Counted from the first letter of the stretch, positions 25,199 through 34,667 are shown. The stretch: 64,000 nucleotides of DNA from Clostridium sp. CF012 (GCF_018861755.1 NZ_JAHLEF010000001.1:124001-188000); one strand, 5' to 3'. Numbers and translations: made by a program. Notes: generated by a model not told the origin, from the letters alone.

Positions 25199-26404
25199 TT
25201 AATTATTATCAATATTAATGTTATCGACAAATCTTTCTATTCTATCAATTCCATTTTTTATGTTTTCCATTGAAGTAGCATAGGATAGTCTAATAAAACT
25301 ATCTGCTCCAAATGCTATACCTGGTATAACCGCAACTTTTTCTTTTTTAAGTAAAAGGTCTGAAAAATCCAGTGAATCTTTTATAATTTTCCCATCTACG
25401 GATTTATTTAAAACTTTGCATAAATTGACCATAACATAGAAAGCACCTTCTGGTTTCATGCAAGACAAATTATTAATACTATTAATTCTTTCTACCATAT
25501 AATCTCGTCTTAGCTTAAATTGATCAACCATAATGCGAACATCACCTTGCTTACCGTTTATTGCTTCAACTGATGCATATTGAGAAATGGAGCTTGGATT
25601 AGAGGTAGTATGACTTTGTATGTTGGACATTAATGCGATTATTTCTGTGCTAGCAGCAGCATACCCTATTCTCCAGCCTGTCATAGCATAAGCCTTAGAA
25701 ACACCATTGATTACAATAGTTCTATTATAAGCATCCTCAGAAAGACTTGCTATACTAATATGACCATTATCTCCATATACTAATTTCTCATAAATTTCAT
25801 CTGATATTATGATTAAATCATTTGTTTTTGCAAAATCAGCAATTTCTATAAGTTCTTCCTTTGAATATACTGTTCCTGTAGGATTATTAGGACTATTTAT
25901 TACTATTGCTTTAGATTTAGGAGTTATTGCTCTATTTAGGTTTTTGATTGTTAATTTAAATTTATGTATTTCTTCTGTTTGTACATATACAGGTTCTCCA
26001 TCTGCTAATTTAACGAGTTCTGGATAACTTACCCAATATGGAACTCCAATTAAAACTTCGTCTCCTGGATTTAGAATAGTTTGAAAAACATTAGCTAAAC
26101 ATTGTTTTGCTCCAGTTGAAACTATAATTTGAGATGGTATGTAATTTAAATTGTTATCGATCTTTAATTTATTAATTATTGCCTGCTTTAGCTCAATAAT
26201 ACCTGATGTAGCTGTATATTTAGTCTTACCTTCTTGAATTGCTTTTATCGCAGCGTCTTGAATATTTTTTGGTGTATTAAAATCAGGTTCACCAGCACCA
26301 AAACCTATGACATCTATACCCTCTGCCTTCATCTTTTTTGCCTTTGCAGTTATATCCAATGTTAAAGATGGTGATATTTGTTTAGCTTTTTTAGATAATA
26401 CCAT
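25199..26404 (-). CDS. Pyridoxal-phosphate aminotransferase (aspartate aminotransferase class I)
   Basis: A 401-residue fold-type I aminotransferase resembling Firmicute aspartate aminotransferases (AspC/AspB). Landmarks are GAGEPDFNTP near residue 37, YTATSGI, INSPNNPTGTVY, the cofactor-contacting SDEIYEKLVYG, the Schiff-base lysine in NGVSKAYAMTGWRIGY, and the substrate-carboxylate Arg in FIRLSYATS. It probably transfers the amino group between aspartate or related amino acids and 2-oxoglutarate; substrate range is not readable. It has an ATG start with a GGGGG ribosome-binding region, 118 bp upstream of HPr. Confidence 0.93.
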   Translation of the reverse strand: MVLSKKAKQISPSLTLDITAKAKKMKAEGIDVIGFGAGEPDFNTPKNIQDAAIKAIQEGKTKYTATSGIIELKQAIINKLKIDNNLNYIPSQIIVSTGAKQCLANVFQTILNPGDEVLIGVPYWVSYPELVKLADGEPVYVQTEEIHKFKLTIKNLNRAITPKSKAIVINSPNNPTGTVYSKEELIEIADFAKTNDLIIISDEIYEKLVYGDNGHISIASLSEDAYNRTIVINGVSKAYAMTGWRIGYAAASTEIIALMSNIQSHTTSNPSSISQYASVEAINGKQGDVRIMVDQFKLRRDYMVERINSINNLSCMKPEGAFYVMVNLCKVLNKSVDGKIIKDSLDFSDLLLKKEKVAVIPGIAFGADSFIRLSYATSMENIKNGIDRIERFVDNINIDNN

Positions 26405-26590
26405 TTTTTTACCCCCAACGCTTATATTATTTGTATATTTTTACATAAATTTGACTTAAATTAGATAATTGAATTATTGCCTTCATTTATAATTAAAATG
26501 AAGGATATAATTCATCTACTACTAATATATCATCTTTTTTTTGTATTGTAAATAGTACAGATCTACTCTAAATAGTGTGCACATTTCTAT

Positions 26591-26623
26591 AAAAAAATAA
26601 AGAGCTTGTACTACAAGCCCTTT
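26591..26623 (-). terminator. Intrinsic terminator of spoVS
   Basis: A 10-bp stem (26599-26608 with 26614-26623, one mismatch or wobble) with U-rich sequence at 26591-26598 on the minus strand. It starts 10 bp past the spoVS stop. Confidence 0.8.
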
Positions 26624-26632
26624 AAATATCTA

Positions 26633-26893
26633 TTATCTAGGTTGTACTATTAATTTAATTGCAGTTTTTTCTTCGCCATCTATTATTACATCCGTAAATG
26701 CAGGTATACAAACTAAATCAACACCACTAGGTGCAACAAAACCTCTTGCTATAGCAATAGCCTTGACTGCTTGATTAATTGCACCAGCACCTATTGCTTG
26801 AATTTCTGCTGCTCCTTTTTCTCTCAGTACTCCTGCTAAGGCTCCTGCTACTGAATTTGGGCTCGATTTTGCTGAAACTTTTAATACTTCCAT
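26633..26893 (-). CDS. spoVS: Stage V sporulation protein S
   Basis: An 86-residue Alba-like protein required for normal sporulation progression. It is nearly invariant in the family: MEVLKVSAKSSPNSVAGALAGVLRE at the start and GFVAPSGVDLVCIPAFTD in the second half. I use the ATG at 26891-26893 with an ideal AGGAGG site; an earlier in-frame start adds seven unsupported residues. It follows rny. A sigma-H-like promoter overlapping the rny terminator matches the known sigma-H control of spoVS in Bacillus. Confidence 0.97.
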   Translation of the reverse strand: MEVLKVSAKSSPNSVAGALAGVLREKGAAEIQAIGAGAINQAVKAIAIARGFVAPSGVDLVCIPAFTDVIIDGEEKTAIKLIVQPR

Positions 26894-26933
26894 AATAAAC
26901 CTCCTATTAGCCAATTTAATTGCTACATTTGTA

Positions 26934-26962
26934 CTATTCTACAAACAGAAAAAAAATCCTCT
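26934..26962 (-). promoter_or_regulatory. Sigma-H-type promoter of spoVS
   Basis: On the minus strand AGAGGATTT (26954-26962) matches the sigma-H -35 consensus RNAGGAWWW fully. GTAGAATAG (26934-26942) matches the -10 RNNGAATWW at all but the last base, with an 11-bp spacer. It lies about 41 bp upstream of the spoVS ATG. The -35 element lies inside the rny terminator. Confidence 0.65.
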
Positions 26963-26994
26963 TAAAATTCAGAGTTTTCCTAAATTTTAAGAGG
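26949..26994 (-). terminator. Intrinsic terminator of rny
   Basis: A 12-bp perfect stem (26958-26969 with 26983-26994) followed by U-rich sequence (26949-26956) on the minus strand, 19 bp past the rny stop. Confidence 0.85.
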
Positions 26995-27012
26995 GTTTAA
27001 TATTATGTTGGT

Positions 27013-28569
27013 TTATTTAGCATAATCAATAGCCCTTGTTTCTCTGATTACATTTACTTTAATTTGGCCCGGGTATTCTAATTCATTTTCAATTCTTTTA
27101 ACTAGATTTCTTGCTAATTCAATAGCTCCTGCATCATCAATTATTTCTGGTTTGATCATAATTCGAACTTCTCTTCCAGCTTGAATAGCAAAGGACTTTT
27201 CTACGCCTTCATAGGAATTTGCAATTTCTTCTAATTTTTCTAGCCTTTTAATATATGCTTCCAGTGTTTCTCTTCTTGCACCTGGTCTTGCAGCTGATAT
27301 AGCATCTGCTGCTTGAACTAGTATTGCTTCAAGAGATTGCAGTTCAACGTCACCATGATGCGCTGCAATAGCATTTACTACTATAGCTGATTCATGATGT
27401 TTCTTTGCTATCTCTGCACCAATAAGCGCATGCGGTCCTTCAACTTCATGGTCTACAGCTTTACCTATATCATGAAGTAGTCCACACCTTTTAGCGAGTG
27501 TTGGATCAATTCCAAGTTCAGAGGCCATAAGTCCAGCTAAATATGAAACTTCTATAGAATGCTTTAATACATTTTGTCCATAACTAGTTCTGTATTTAAG
27601 CCTTCCAAGTAACCTAATAATTTCTGCATGAAGACCATGTACTCCTGTTTCAAAAGTAGCTTGTTCTCCTTCTTCCCTTATATCGCTTTCAACCTCTTTT
27701 TTAGCTTTTTCTACCATTTCTTCAATTCTAGCAGGATGAATTCTTCCATCCACTATTAGCTTCTCAAGTGCTATTCTAGCAACTTCACGTCGTATAGGAT
27801 CAAATGCTGAAAGAATTACTGCTTCAGGTGTATCATCTATTATTAAATCAACGCCTGTAAGTGTTTCTAGAGTTCGAATATTTCTACCCTCTCTACCTAT
27901 TATTCTCCCTTTCATTTCATCATTCGGAAGAGAAACCACATGAACTGTCGTTTCTGCAACGTGATCAGCTGCACATCTTTGAATAGCATAAGTAATAATT
28001 TCTCGTGCTTTTTTATCGGCTTCTTCTTTTGCCTTAGTTTCAATTTCTTTAATCATAATTGCAGCATCATGTTTAATTTCTTTTTTAATTTCATCTAACA
28101 ATACTTGTTTTGCTTCCTCAGATGTTAATCCTGATAGTCTTTCTAATTCTTCCCTTTGTTTAGTGTGTAAATCTTGAACACTTTCTTCTAACATCTCAAT
28201 TTCCTGTTGCTTTTTAGTAAGATTTTCTTCTTTTCTCTCTAGCACATCACTTTTTTTATCTAAAGATTCTTCTCTTTGGATATTTCTTCTTTCCAACCTT
28301 TGAACTTCATTACGTCTTTCTCTTGATTCTTTTTCTAAATCAGTTCTAAGTCTGTGAACCTCTTCTTTGGCCTCTAAAATAGCTTCTTTCTTTTTTGATT
28401 CAGCATTTTTTTCACTTTCGTCAAGAATTCTTTTAGCTTCTTTTTCTGCCTTAGAAATATTTGCTTGAGATCTATTTTTTCTACTATAAATTACAACAAA
28501 AATACCTACGAAAACAACAACCAAAATAGCACAAACTATTAAAATCATTGCAATAGTTTTATCATCCAT
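27013..28569 (-). CDS. rny: Ribonuclease Y
   Basis: A membrane-anchored endoribonuclease that initiates mRNA decay in Firmicutes. Order of parts in 518 residues: one N-terminal transmembrane helix (about 5-27), a long charged coiled coil (about 35-190), a KH RNA-binding domain (about 210-275, [15 protein letters not shown]), and the HD catalytic domain (about 335-430, [12 protein letters not shown]). Length and order are standard. It has its own promoter and terminator, lying between recA and spoVS as in most clostridia and bacilli. Confidence 0.97.
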   Translation of the reverse strand: MDDKTIAMILIVCAILVVVFVGIFVVIYSRKNRSQANISKAEKEAKRILDESEKNAESKKKEAILEAKEEVHRLRTDLEKESRERRNEVQRLERRNIQREESLDKKSDVLERKEENLTKKQQEIEMLEESVQDLHTKQREELERLSGLTSEEAKQVLLDEIKKEIKHDAAIMIKEIETKAKEEADKKAREIITYAIQRCAADHVAETTVHVVSLPNDEMKGRIIGREGRNIRTLETLTGVDLIIDDTPEAVILSAFDPIRREVARIALEKLIVDGRIHPARIEEMVEKAKKEVESDIREEGEQATFETGVHGLHAEIIRLLGRLKYRTSYGQNVLKHSIEVSYLAGLMASELGIDPTLAKRCGLLHDIGKAVDHEVEGPHALIGAEIAKKHHESAIVVNAIAAHHGDVELQSLEAILVQAADAISAARPGARRETLEAYIKRLEKLEEIANSYEGVEKSFAIQAGREVRIMIKPEIIDDAGAIELARNLVKRIENELEYPGQIKVNVIRETRAIDYAK

Positions 28570-28692
28570 TGATTATCAACACCTCCTTTGCTTATTTTCC
28601 AGTCTATTTAAGAGTAAACATGAAAGCTAGAGAAGATGTAATATTTATTCAATTGGTAGCAATTTGAATATGCTAAACCAGTATTTGTATTT

Positions 28693-28721
28693 ATTTTATA
28701 TTACTTTTCAATTAATGTCAA
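28693..28721 (-). promoter_or_regulatory. Sigma-A promoter of rny
   Basis: Perfect -35 TTGACA (28716-28721), 17-bp spacer, -10 TAAAAT (28693-28698), on the minus strand about 124 bp upstream of the rny ATG. Confidence 0.7.
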
Positions 28722-28816
28722 GATTTTAACATTGAAATAAGTTATTTTACTTTTTTTTTAATCATAATTATCTAAACCATAATATTGTACACCTTAAAAA
28801 GCATAGACTACGCACC

Positions 28817-28846
28817 ATAATAATAATAATAATAATAATAATAATA
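28817..28846. repeat. (ATA)10 trinucleotide microsatellite
   Basis: Ten uninterrupted copies of ATA, about 95 bp upstream of the rny -35 element and 112 bp past recA. Noncoding. Confidence 0.95.
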
Positions 28847-28935
28847 TTCCACAGTTATATTTAAAATATACCAATTTAATTAAAATAGTAAATATAATTT
28901 AATAATGGAACAAATAGTTAATCGTAATTAAAGAA

Positions 28936-28959
28936 AAAAGCAAGTAAAAACTTGCTTTT
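28936..28959 (-). terminator. Intrinsic terminator overlapping the recA stop codon
   Basis: A 10-bp perfect stem (28936-28945 with 28950-28959), 4-nt loop and U-rich tail. The upstream arm includes two bases of the recA stop codon. Confidence 0.85.
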
Positions 28960-30040
28960 ATGCTTCTTTTTTATTTACTTCTTTTTCACTAACTTCTTTT
29001 GTTTCTTTTGCTTGTTTTGCTTCTTTTTTATCAATTATTGGAGCTTTTGATAAGGGTAGATTATATTTTTCCCTGATTTTATTTTCTATTTCGAACATTA
29101 CCAGAGCATTATCTTTAAAGTATTGTTTTGCATTTTCTCTTCCCTGTCCAAGACGAATATCTCCATAGGCAAACCATGCTCCGCTCTTTTGTACAATTTC
29201 TTCTTTAACTCCTATATCTAAAACATCTCCCTCGCGAGATATGCCTTCACCGTACATAATATCAAATTCAGCTTGTTTAAATGGAGGGGCAACTTTATTT
29301 TTAACTATTTTTATTCTTGTTCTATTACCCATAAATTGATCACCTTGTTTAATTGTATCTATTCTTCTGATATCTATTCTAACAGAAGCATAGAACTTTA
29401 ATGCTCTACCGCCAGGAGTTACTTCTGGATTTCCAAACATTACTCCAACTTTTTCTCTTAATTGGTTTATAAACACAAGAACACATTTTGATTTATTTAT
29501 AGATCCAGCAAGTTTTCTTAGTGCTTGAGACATGAGTCTTGCTTGCAGTCCTATATGAGAGTCTCCCATTTCCCCTTCAATTTCGGCTTTAGGCACCAAT
29601 GCGGCTACTGAATCCACAACAATAACATCTATAGCCCCTGAACGAACTAAGGCCTCTGTAATCTCTAAAGCCTGCTCACCGGTATCTGGTTGAGAAACTA
29701 TTAAATCATCTATATTAATTCCTAGTGATTTAGCGTATATAGGATCTAGTGCATGTTCTACGTCAATAAATGCAGCTGTGCCTCCTTCTTTTTGCGCTTC
29801 TGCAACTATATGTAGTGCAACTGTAGTTTTACCTGAAGATTCTGGCCCGAAAATTTCAATCATTCTTCCTCTAGGCACGCCACCTATACCAAGCCCTATG
29901 TCTAGTCCTAAACAGCCAGTAGATATAGCATCTAAATTTAAAGTACTATGGTCTCCAAGTTTCATTATTGAACCTTTACCGAATTGTTTCTCTATTTGAC
30001 CCATAGCTGCTTCTAGTGCTTTTAATTTTTCATTATTCAT
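28958..30040 (-). CDS. recA: Recombinase RecA
   Basis: The strand-exchange and SOS coprotease protein, 360 residues. Walker A GPESSGKT is at 65-72, followed by [11 protein letters not shown], the L1/L2 DNA-binding loops ([38 protein letters not shown]) and a Lys/Glu-rich C-terminal tail. I start at the ATG at 30038-30040 ([12 protein letters not shown]), with AGGGG upstream; an earlier in-frame start would read through the promoter and LexA box, so it cannot be used. It is monocistronic: own promoter, own SOS box, own terminator. Confidence 0.98.
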   Translation of the reverse strand: MNNEKLKALEAAMGQIEKQFGKGSIMKLGDHSTLNLDAISTGCLGLDIGLGIGGVPRGRMIEIFGPESSGKTTVALHIVAEAQKEGGTAAFIDVEHALDPIYAKSLGINIDDLIVSQPDTGEQALEITEALVRSGAIDVIVVDSVAALVPKAEIEGEMGDSHIGLQARLMSQALRKLAGSINKSKCVLVFINQLREKVGVMFGNPEVTPGGRALKFYASVRIDIRRIDTIKQGDQFMGNRTRIKIVKNKVAPPFKQAEFDIMYGEGISREGDVLDIGVKEEIVQKSGAWFAYGDIRLGQGRENAKQYFKDNALVMFEIENKIREKYNLPLSKAPIIDKKEAKQAKETKEVSEKEVNKKEA

Positions 30041-30075
30041 ACATTTCCCCTCAGGGTTCACCATCCTTTTAATTG

Positions 30076-30089
30076 CGAACGTTTGTTCT
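30076..30089 (-). promoter_or_regulatory. LexA (SOS) box of recA
   Basis: CGAACGTTTGTTCT contains GAAC-N4-GTTC, the Gram-positive SOS box. It sits just downstream of the recA -10 element, where LexA would block transcription start. Confidence 0.88.
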
Positions 30090-30095
30090 AAATTA

Positions 30096-30124
30096 AGTAT
30101 ACACCATTTGTTTTGCATGGTCAA
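30096..30124 (-). promoter_or_regulatory. Sigma-A promoter of recA
   Basis: TTGACC (30119-30124), 17-bp spacer, TATACT (30096-30101) on the minus strand, immediately followed by the LexA box. Confidence 0.85.
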
Positions 30125-30228
30125 TATGCAAAATAGAAGTTCCCACTTTTTACTCCTCTTGGAATGTTTTTGGAATATTATCGCTGGAACCCTTTTATTT
30201 GTATTATTAACAAACTATAATAAATTAA

Positions 30229-30774
30229 TCACTTATCAATTCTAATTGAATCTTTATTTTTAACAAAATAGTCAACGCCTGATATTATTGTAATAATCAC
30301 TGCAGCAGCCATAAATATATCTGTTAACACATTTAAAATTGGATGTACATAAGACAAATTTAATAATGCTGCAATTATAGCAACTATTTGAATAACAGTT
30401 TTTATTTTACCCCACCAGCTAGCTGCAATTACTTTTCCTTCTGAGGCAGCTATTGTTCTAAGTCCTGAAACCGCAAATTCTCTAGCAATTATAATCATAG
30501 CTACCCAGCTAGATACAATCTGAAGTTCCACCAATGAAACAAGAGCGGCTGTCACTAAAAGTTTATCCGCTAGTGGATCCATAAATTTTCCAAAATTAGT
30601 TATTTGGTTTCTACTTCTAGCTATATAGCCATCTAATTTATCTGTAAGAGAAGCTACTATGAAAATAATAGTAGCCACTTCTCTCCCATAAGGTATGTCT
30701 TTAACTGCCATAAATATTAAAAATATAGGTACTAGAAAAATTCTAAGCATTGTAAGTTTATTCGCCAGATTCAT
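30229..30774 (-). CDS. pgsA: CDP-diacylglycerol--glycerol-3-phosphate 3-phosphatidyltransferase
   Basis: Makes phosphatidylglycerophosphate, the committed step to phosphatidylglycerol and cardiolipin, in the membrane. The CDP-alcohol phosphotransferase motif D-x2-D-G-x2-A-R...D is clear in TDKLDGYIARSRNQITNFGKFMDPLADK. It has about five to six transmembrane helices in 181 residues. I choose the ATG at 30772-30774 with GGAG upstream over a TTG three codons earlier. It overlaps the end of rimO by 17 nt, so the two are translationally coupled. Confidence 0.94.
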   Translation of the reverse strand: MNLANKLTMLRIFLVPIFLIFMAVKDIPYGREVATIIFIVASLTDKLDGYIARSRNQITNFGKFMDPLADKLLVTAALVSLVELQIVSSWVAMIIIAREFAVSGLRTIAASEGKVIAASWWGKIKTVIQIVAIIAALLNLSYVHPILNVLTDIFMAAAVIITIISGVDYFVKNKDSIRIDK

Positions 30775-32095
30775 AGCACACAACTCCTATTAAATCGTAT
30801 TCTAAAGCTTTTGTAACCTTCACCAAAGCAAATTCGCCCTTATTATAAACCACATCAGATTCAAAGAAAATAGTTCCATCAACTTCTGGTGCCATTTCAT
30901 AACTCCTACCAAAATATGTTTTATTATTAACTCCTTCTACTAGAACCTTATATGTTTTTCCTATTTTTTTGCTATTTAGTCCTTTTGATATACTTTGTTG
31001 CATTAACATCAATTCTTCTTCACGTTTTACTTTTACATCTTCAGAAATTTGATTCTTCATTTCTGCAGCTAAAGTACCATCTTCCATTGAGTACTTAAAT
31101 ACCCCTAATTTATCAAATTTAATTTCTCTAATAAATTCTTTTAGCTGATCAAAATCCTCCTGCGTTTCACCTGGGAATCCAACAATAAGTGAAGTTCTAA
31201 GATTTACGAAAGGGATGCTTTTTCTCATCTTATTTATATTTTCTGTTATAACATTCTTTCTTCCTTTTCTTCTCATGGATTTAAGAATATCATCACTTAT
31301 ATGTTGGATAGGTATATCTACATATTTGCATACTTTATCGTTTATTGCTATTTCATTTATAATTTCATCCGTCATTTCTTCTGCATAACAGTAAAGTACT
31401 CTAATCCATTCAATTCCACTTATTTTAGAAATTTCCCTTATCAACTTGTGCAAGGTTTTTTCACCATATAAATCAATTCCATATCTAGTTGTATCTTGAG
31501 CAACTAAAATAATTTCTTTGCAACCATGCTGGCTTAATTCCTTAGACTCTTGTACTATGTTTTCCATCTTTCTACTTCTATACCTACCTCTAATATTTGG
31601 TATTGCGCAATATGCACAAGCATTATCACAGCCCTCTGATATTCTAACATAAGCAGTATAGGTTCCTGTAGTTAATACTCTCTGACCTTCATTAATATTT
31701 TCATCACTATAACTAGTATGTTGCACTTTAATATTTTTAGAAAGCACCTCTTCTATACTACTTAATAACTTATTATAATCATTGACACCAAGCATTATAT
31801 CAAGTTCTGGCATAAGCTCTATAAGTTCCGCTCCATAACGCTGCGTAAGGCACCCCGTTGCAATCAAAACCGTACAATTGTATTTGTCTTTGTATTTTGA
31901 CATTTCTAAAATAGTGTCTATTGATTCTTGTTTTGAAGATTCTATAAATCCACAAGTATTCACTAAAATTATATTTGCAAGTTTAGGATCGTTTGTCATA
32001 TCAAACTTTTCGCTTAAACTACTTATTATAATCTCACTATCAATCCTATTTTTATCACAACCTAAATTTATAACTCCAACTTTTAATTTTTCCAC
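30758..32095 (-). CDS. rimO: Ribosomal protein S12 methylthiotransferase RimO
   Basis: A radical SAM enzyme that adds a methylthio group to an Asp of ribosomal protein S12. In 445 residues: the N-terminal UPF0004 domain with three cluster Cys (NLGCDKNRIDSE, NTCGFI, TGCLTQR), the radical SAM motif CDNACAYCAIP, and a C-terminal TRAM domain (YKVLVEG to ALVKVTKA). GCDKNRIDSE separates RimO from its tRNA-modifying relative MiaB. The start is a GTG with GGAGG upstream. It lies upstream of pgsA, which it overlaps, and downstream of ftsK. Confidence 0.96.
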   Translation of the reverse strand: MEKLKVGVINLGCDKNRIDSEIIISSLSEKFDMTNDPKLANIILVNTCGFIESSKQESIDTILEMSKYKDKYNCTVLIATGCLTQRYGAELIELMPELDIMLGVNDYNKLLSSIEEVLSKNIKVQHTSYSDENINEGQRVLTTGTYTAYVRISEGCDNACAYCAIPNIRGRYRSRKMENIVQESKELSQHGCKEIILVAQDTTRYGIDLYGEKTLHKLIREISKISGIEWIRVLYCYAEEMTDEIINEIAINDKVCKYVDIPIQHISDDILKSMRRKGRKNVITENINKMRKSIPFVNLRTSLIVGFPGETQEDFDQLKEFIREIKFDKLGVFKYSMEDGTLAAEMKNQISEDVKVKREEELMLMQQSISKGLNSKKIGKTYKVLVEGVNNKTYFGRSYEMAPEVDGTIFFESDVVYNKGEFALVKVTKALEYDLIGVVCYESGE

Positions 32096-32219
32096 CGGTC
32101 ATCCTCCTTGTTTGTCTATCTTTTTATATAACATTTGTTAACTCTTATCTTCCTTGTTTGGTTTTATAAGTAAATAATAGTTATTAACCATTATCCTACT
32201 ACATTTGCATACATAAATT

Positions 32220-32248
32220 ATTGTAAATGTGATTTACAAATTAAACAA
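32220..32248 (-). promoter_or_regulatory. Candidate rimO promoter containing a perfect palindrome
   Basis: TTGTTT (32243-32248), 17-bp spacer, TACAAT (32220-32225) on the minus strand. The spacer and -10 contain the perfect 8-3-8 inverted repeat TTGTAAAT-GTG-ATTTACAA (32221-32239), a layout typical of a repressor operator. The repressor is unknown. Confidence 0.5.
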
Positions 32249-32284
32249 GGGTATTTGCAATTTTTCTTACATAAATTTATATTA

Positions 32285-34594
32285 TTAATCTTTTAATTCA
32301 CTTTGGGTTAATAATATTTCTCTAGGTTTACTTCCATTTCTACCTGAAATAATTCCACGTTCCTCCATTTGCTCTATAATTCTCGCTGCTCTATTATACC
32401 CTATTTTTAGCTTTCGTTGCAATAAGGAAGTGGAAGCTTGATCATTTTCAACTACTATTTTAATTGCTTCATTTAATAATTCATCAATATCATCAACCTC
32501 ATCTTTATTGTGAGAGTTACCTTCTATTTCGTCTATTATTTCTTTTTCATAGCTTAATTCTGTTTTCTGACTTTTTATAAAATCTACCACTCGTTCAACT
32601 TCTTCTTCTGATACAAATGCACCTTGAATTCTAACTGGCTTAGCCTCTCCTACGGGATAAAAAAGCATATCACCTTTACCTAATAATTTCTCAGCACCAG
32701 CAGAATCTAAAATTGTTCTTGAATCTATTTGACTTGAAACTGCAAAGGATATCCTTGATGGTATATTGGCCTTTATCACCCCTGTAATAACATCAACTGA
32801 TGGTCTTTGCGTGGCAATTACTAAATGCATGCCTGCCGCCCTTGCCATTTGTGCCAGCCTTCCAATGTATTCTTCTACATCATTGGCACAAACCGTCATG
32901 AGGTCTGCTAACTCATCAATTATAATTACTATCCAAGGCAATTTATTTTCCGCAACACCTTTATTAACTAATTCATTGTATCCTTCAATATTACGCACAT
33001 TATTTTCAGCGAAAAGTTTGTACCTTCTTGTCATTTCATTTACAGCCCAATTTAAAGCACCTGCAGATTTTTTGGGATCTGTTACAACTGGTATTAATAG
33101 ATGAGGTATTCCATTATAAATATTTAATTCAACCACCTTGGGGTCAATTAATAAGAGCTTAACCTCCTCTGGGGAATATTTATAAAGCAAACTAATTATT
33201 AATGAATTTATACAAACACTCTTTCCAGACCCTGTAGCTCCTGCTACCAACAAATGAGGCATTTTCGTTAAATCTGAAACAACACAATTACCTCCTATAT
33301 CTTTGCCTAGACTAAATGATAAATTTTTATTTGCAGCTGAAAATTCATTAGATTCTATTACCTCTCGAAGGTATACTGCGCTTAACTCTTTGTTTGGCAC
33401 TTCAATGCCTACGGCTGCCTTACCAGGTATTGGTGCTTCAATTCTTACACCAGATGAAGCTAAATTCAATGCAATATCATCTGCAAGATTTACAATTTTG
33501 CTGACCTTAACACCAGCATTCGGTTGAAGTTCAAATCTTGTCACTGAAGGTCCTTTTGTGACTTGAATAACTTTTGCTTCAACTCCGAAGCTACTTAATG
33601 TCTCTTGCAGTTTACTCGCACTACTAAGCAATTCTTTTTTGTCGTTCTTATTCATTTTGGAAGTAGTATTTTCATTTAATAAATCTACAGTTGGAAAATC
33701 ATATTTATTGTTTGACTTTGCATGTGTACTATTTAATTGAATTTCTTGTTCTAATTCTTGTTTAATAGAATTATCTATGTGATTCCCTTTAGAGGCACGT
33801 GCATCGCCCTGTTTAATACTATTAACAGTTTCTTCTTTATCTACGATTTCCACTTCTGAGGCAACTTCATTTGACCTTAAGAAATCAAATATTTTAATTT
33901 TATTGTTAATGCCTTTTATAAAATCATTTTTATCTTCATTTGGAACTATCTGTTCTTCTTGCTTATCACTATTCTCTATATATAACTCCTTATTATCATT
34001 ATTCTTGTTCTTACTCTTTTTAATCATAAATTTATCCTTTAGATTAAAACAGATGTCATGCCAAGATATTTTTAATATTAGAGTCAAACATATAACATAA
34101 ATACCAATAAAAATTATAAAACTTCCCACAGCACCAAATAATGTATGAAGTGGTACATCAATTGAATAACTAATAATTCCACCATGCAGCACATGCTCTG
34201 AATTGTACATTTTATTTATTCCCTGCCAAAACTCTCCTTTAGTATAATATTTACTAAAGGATAGCATTTGTATAAATAGCAATGTATTTATTATAAAAAG
34301 TATTATTCCATAAAACTTCTTACTGAAGTTTATCTTACCTTTCTTAACAATGTAGCATATACCAATAAATATTATTAAAAAAGGCGAAAGGTATGCGCCC
34401 ACCCCAAGTATTGCAAAAAGTAAATGGTTAATAAAATTACCTATGGTTCCTGATATTGAATCAGAACTTGAAAACATAGTAGAGAAGATACTAAATAAAA
34501 TTAATATTCCTACTGTTATTAAAATAATTCCAAAAATTTCACTATCAAAGTTTACATTACTGACGACTTTAGATTTAGTTTTTTTTCTAGCCAA
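32285..34594 (-). CDS. ftsK: DNA translocase FtsK/SpoIIIE
   Basis: An ATP-driven DNA pump acting at the septum in chromosome segregation and sporulation. In 769 residues: an N-terminal domain of about four membrane helices (residues 18-190), an acidic and polar linker (to about 310), the RecA-like motor with Walker A GATGSGKSV and Walker B VIIIDELADLM, and the C-terminal winged-helix gamma domain (LLQRKLKIGYNRAARIIEQMEERGII) that reads DNA polarity. The start is TTG with a strong GGAGGTGA site. It sits between tepA and rimO as in most clostridia. Confidence 0.96.
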   Translation of the reverse strand: MARKKTKSKVVSNVNFDSEIFGIILITVGILILFSIFSTMFSSSDSISGTIGNFINHLLFAILGVGAYLSPFLIIFIGICYIVKKGKINFSKKFYGIILFIINTLLFIQMLSFSKYYTKGEFWQGINKMYNSEHVLHGGIISYSIDVPLHTLFGAVGSFIIFIGIYVICLTLILKISWHDICFNLKDKFMIKKSKNKNNDNKELYIENSDKQEEQIVPNEDKNDFIKGINNKIKIFDFLRSNEVASEVEIVDKEETVNSIKQGDARASKGNHIDNSIKQELEQEIQLNSTHAKSNNKYDFPTVDLLNENTTSKMNKNDKKELLSSASKLQETLSSFGVEAKVIQVTKGPSVTRFELQPNAGVKVSKIVNLADDIALNLASSGVRIEAPIPGKAAVGIEVPNKELSAVYLREVIESNEFSAANKNLSFSLGKDIGGNCVVSDLTKMPHLLVAGATGSGKSVCINSLIISLLYKYSPEEVKLLLIDPKVVELNIYNGIPHLLIPVVTDPKKSAGALNWAVNEMTRRYKLFAENNVRNIEGYNELVNKGVAENKLPWIVIIIDELADLMTVCANDVEEYIGRLAQMARAAGMHLVIATQRPSVDVITGVIKANIPSRISFAVSSQIDSRTILDSAGAEKLLGKGDMLFYPVGEAKPVRIQGAFVSEEEVERVVDFIKSQKTELSYEKEIIDEIEGNSHNKDEVDDIDELLNEAIKIVVENDQASTSLLQRKLKIGYNRAARIIEQMEERGIISGRNGSKPREILLTQSELKD

Positions 34595-34667
34595 AGTATC
34601 ACCTCCATTCTTAATATTTCTACAAATTTTAGAAATCTCCTTTAACTTTATATAGCTTTATAGATGA

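Larger units (their letters stand above)
28570..28957. other. 388-bp intergenic region between rny and recA
   Basis: Contains, in the direction of transcription, the recA terminator, a 30-bp (ATA)10 tract, and the rny promoter with a leader of roughly 115 nt. I see no coding sequence in it. Confidence 0.75.

Noticed and set aside
30041-30124. Longer RecA N-terminus (28 extra codons)
   Set aside because: The extension would be translated from the promoter and LexA box; the ATG at 30038-30040 has a good ribosome-binding site and the conserved N-terminus.
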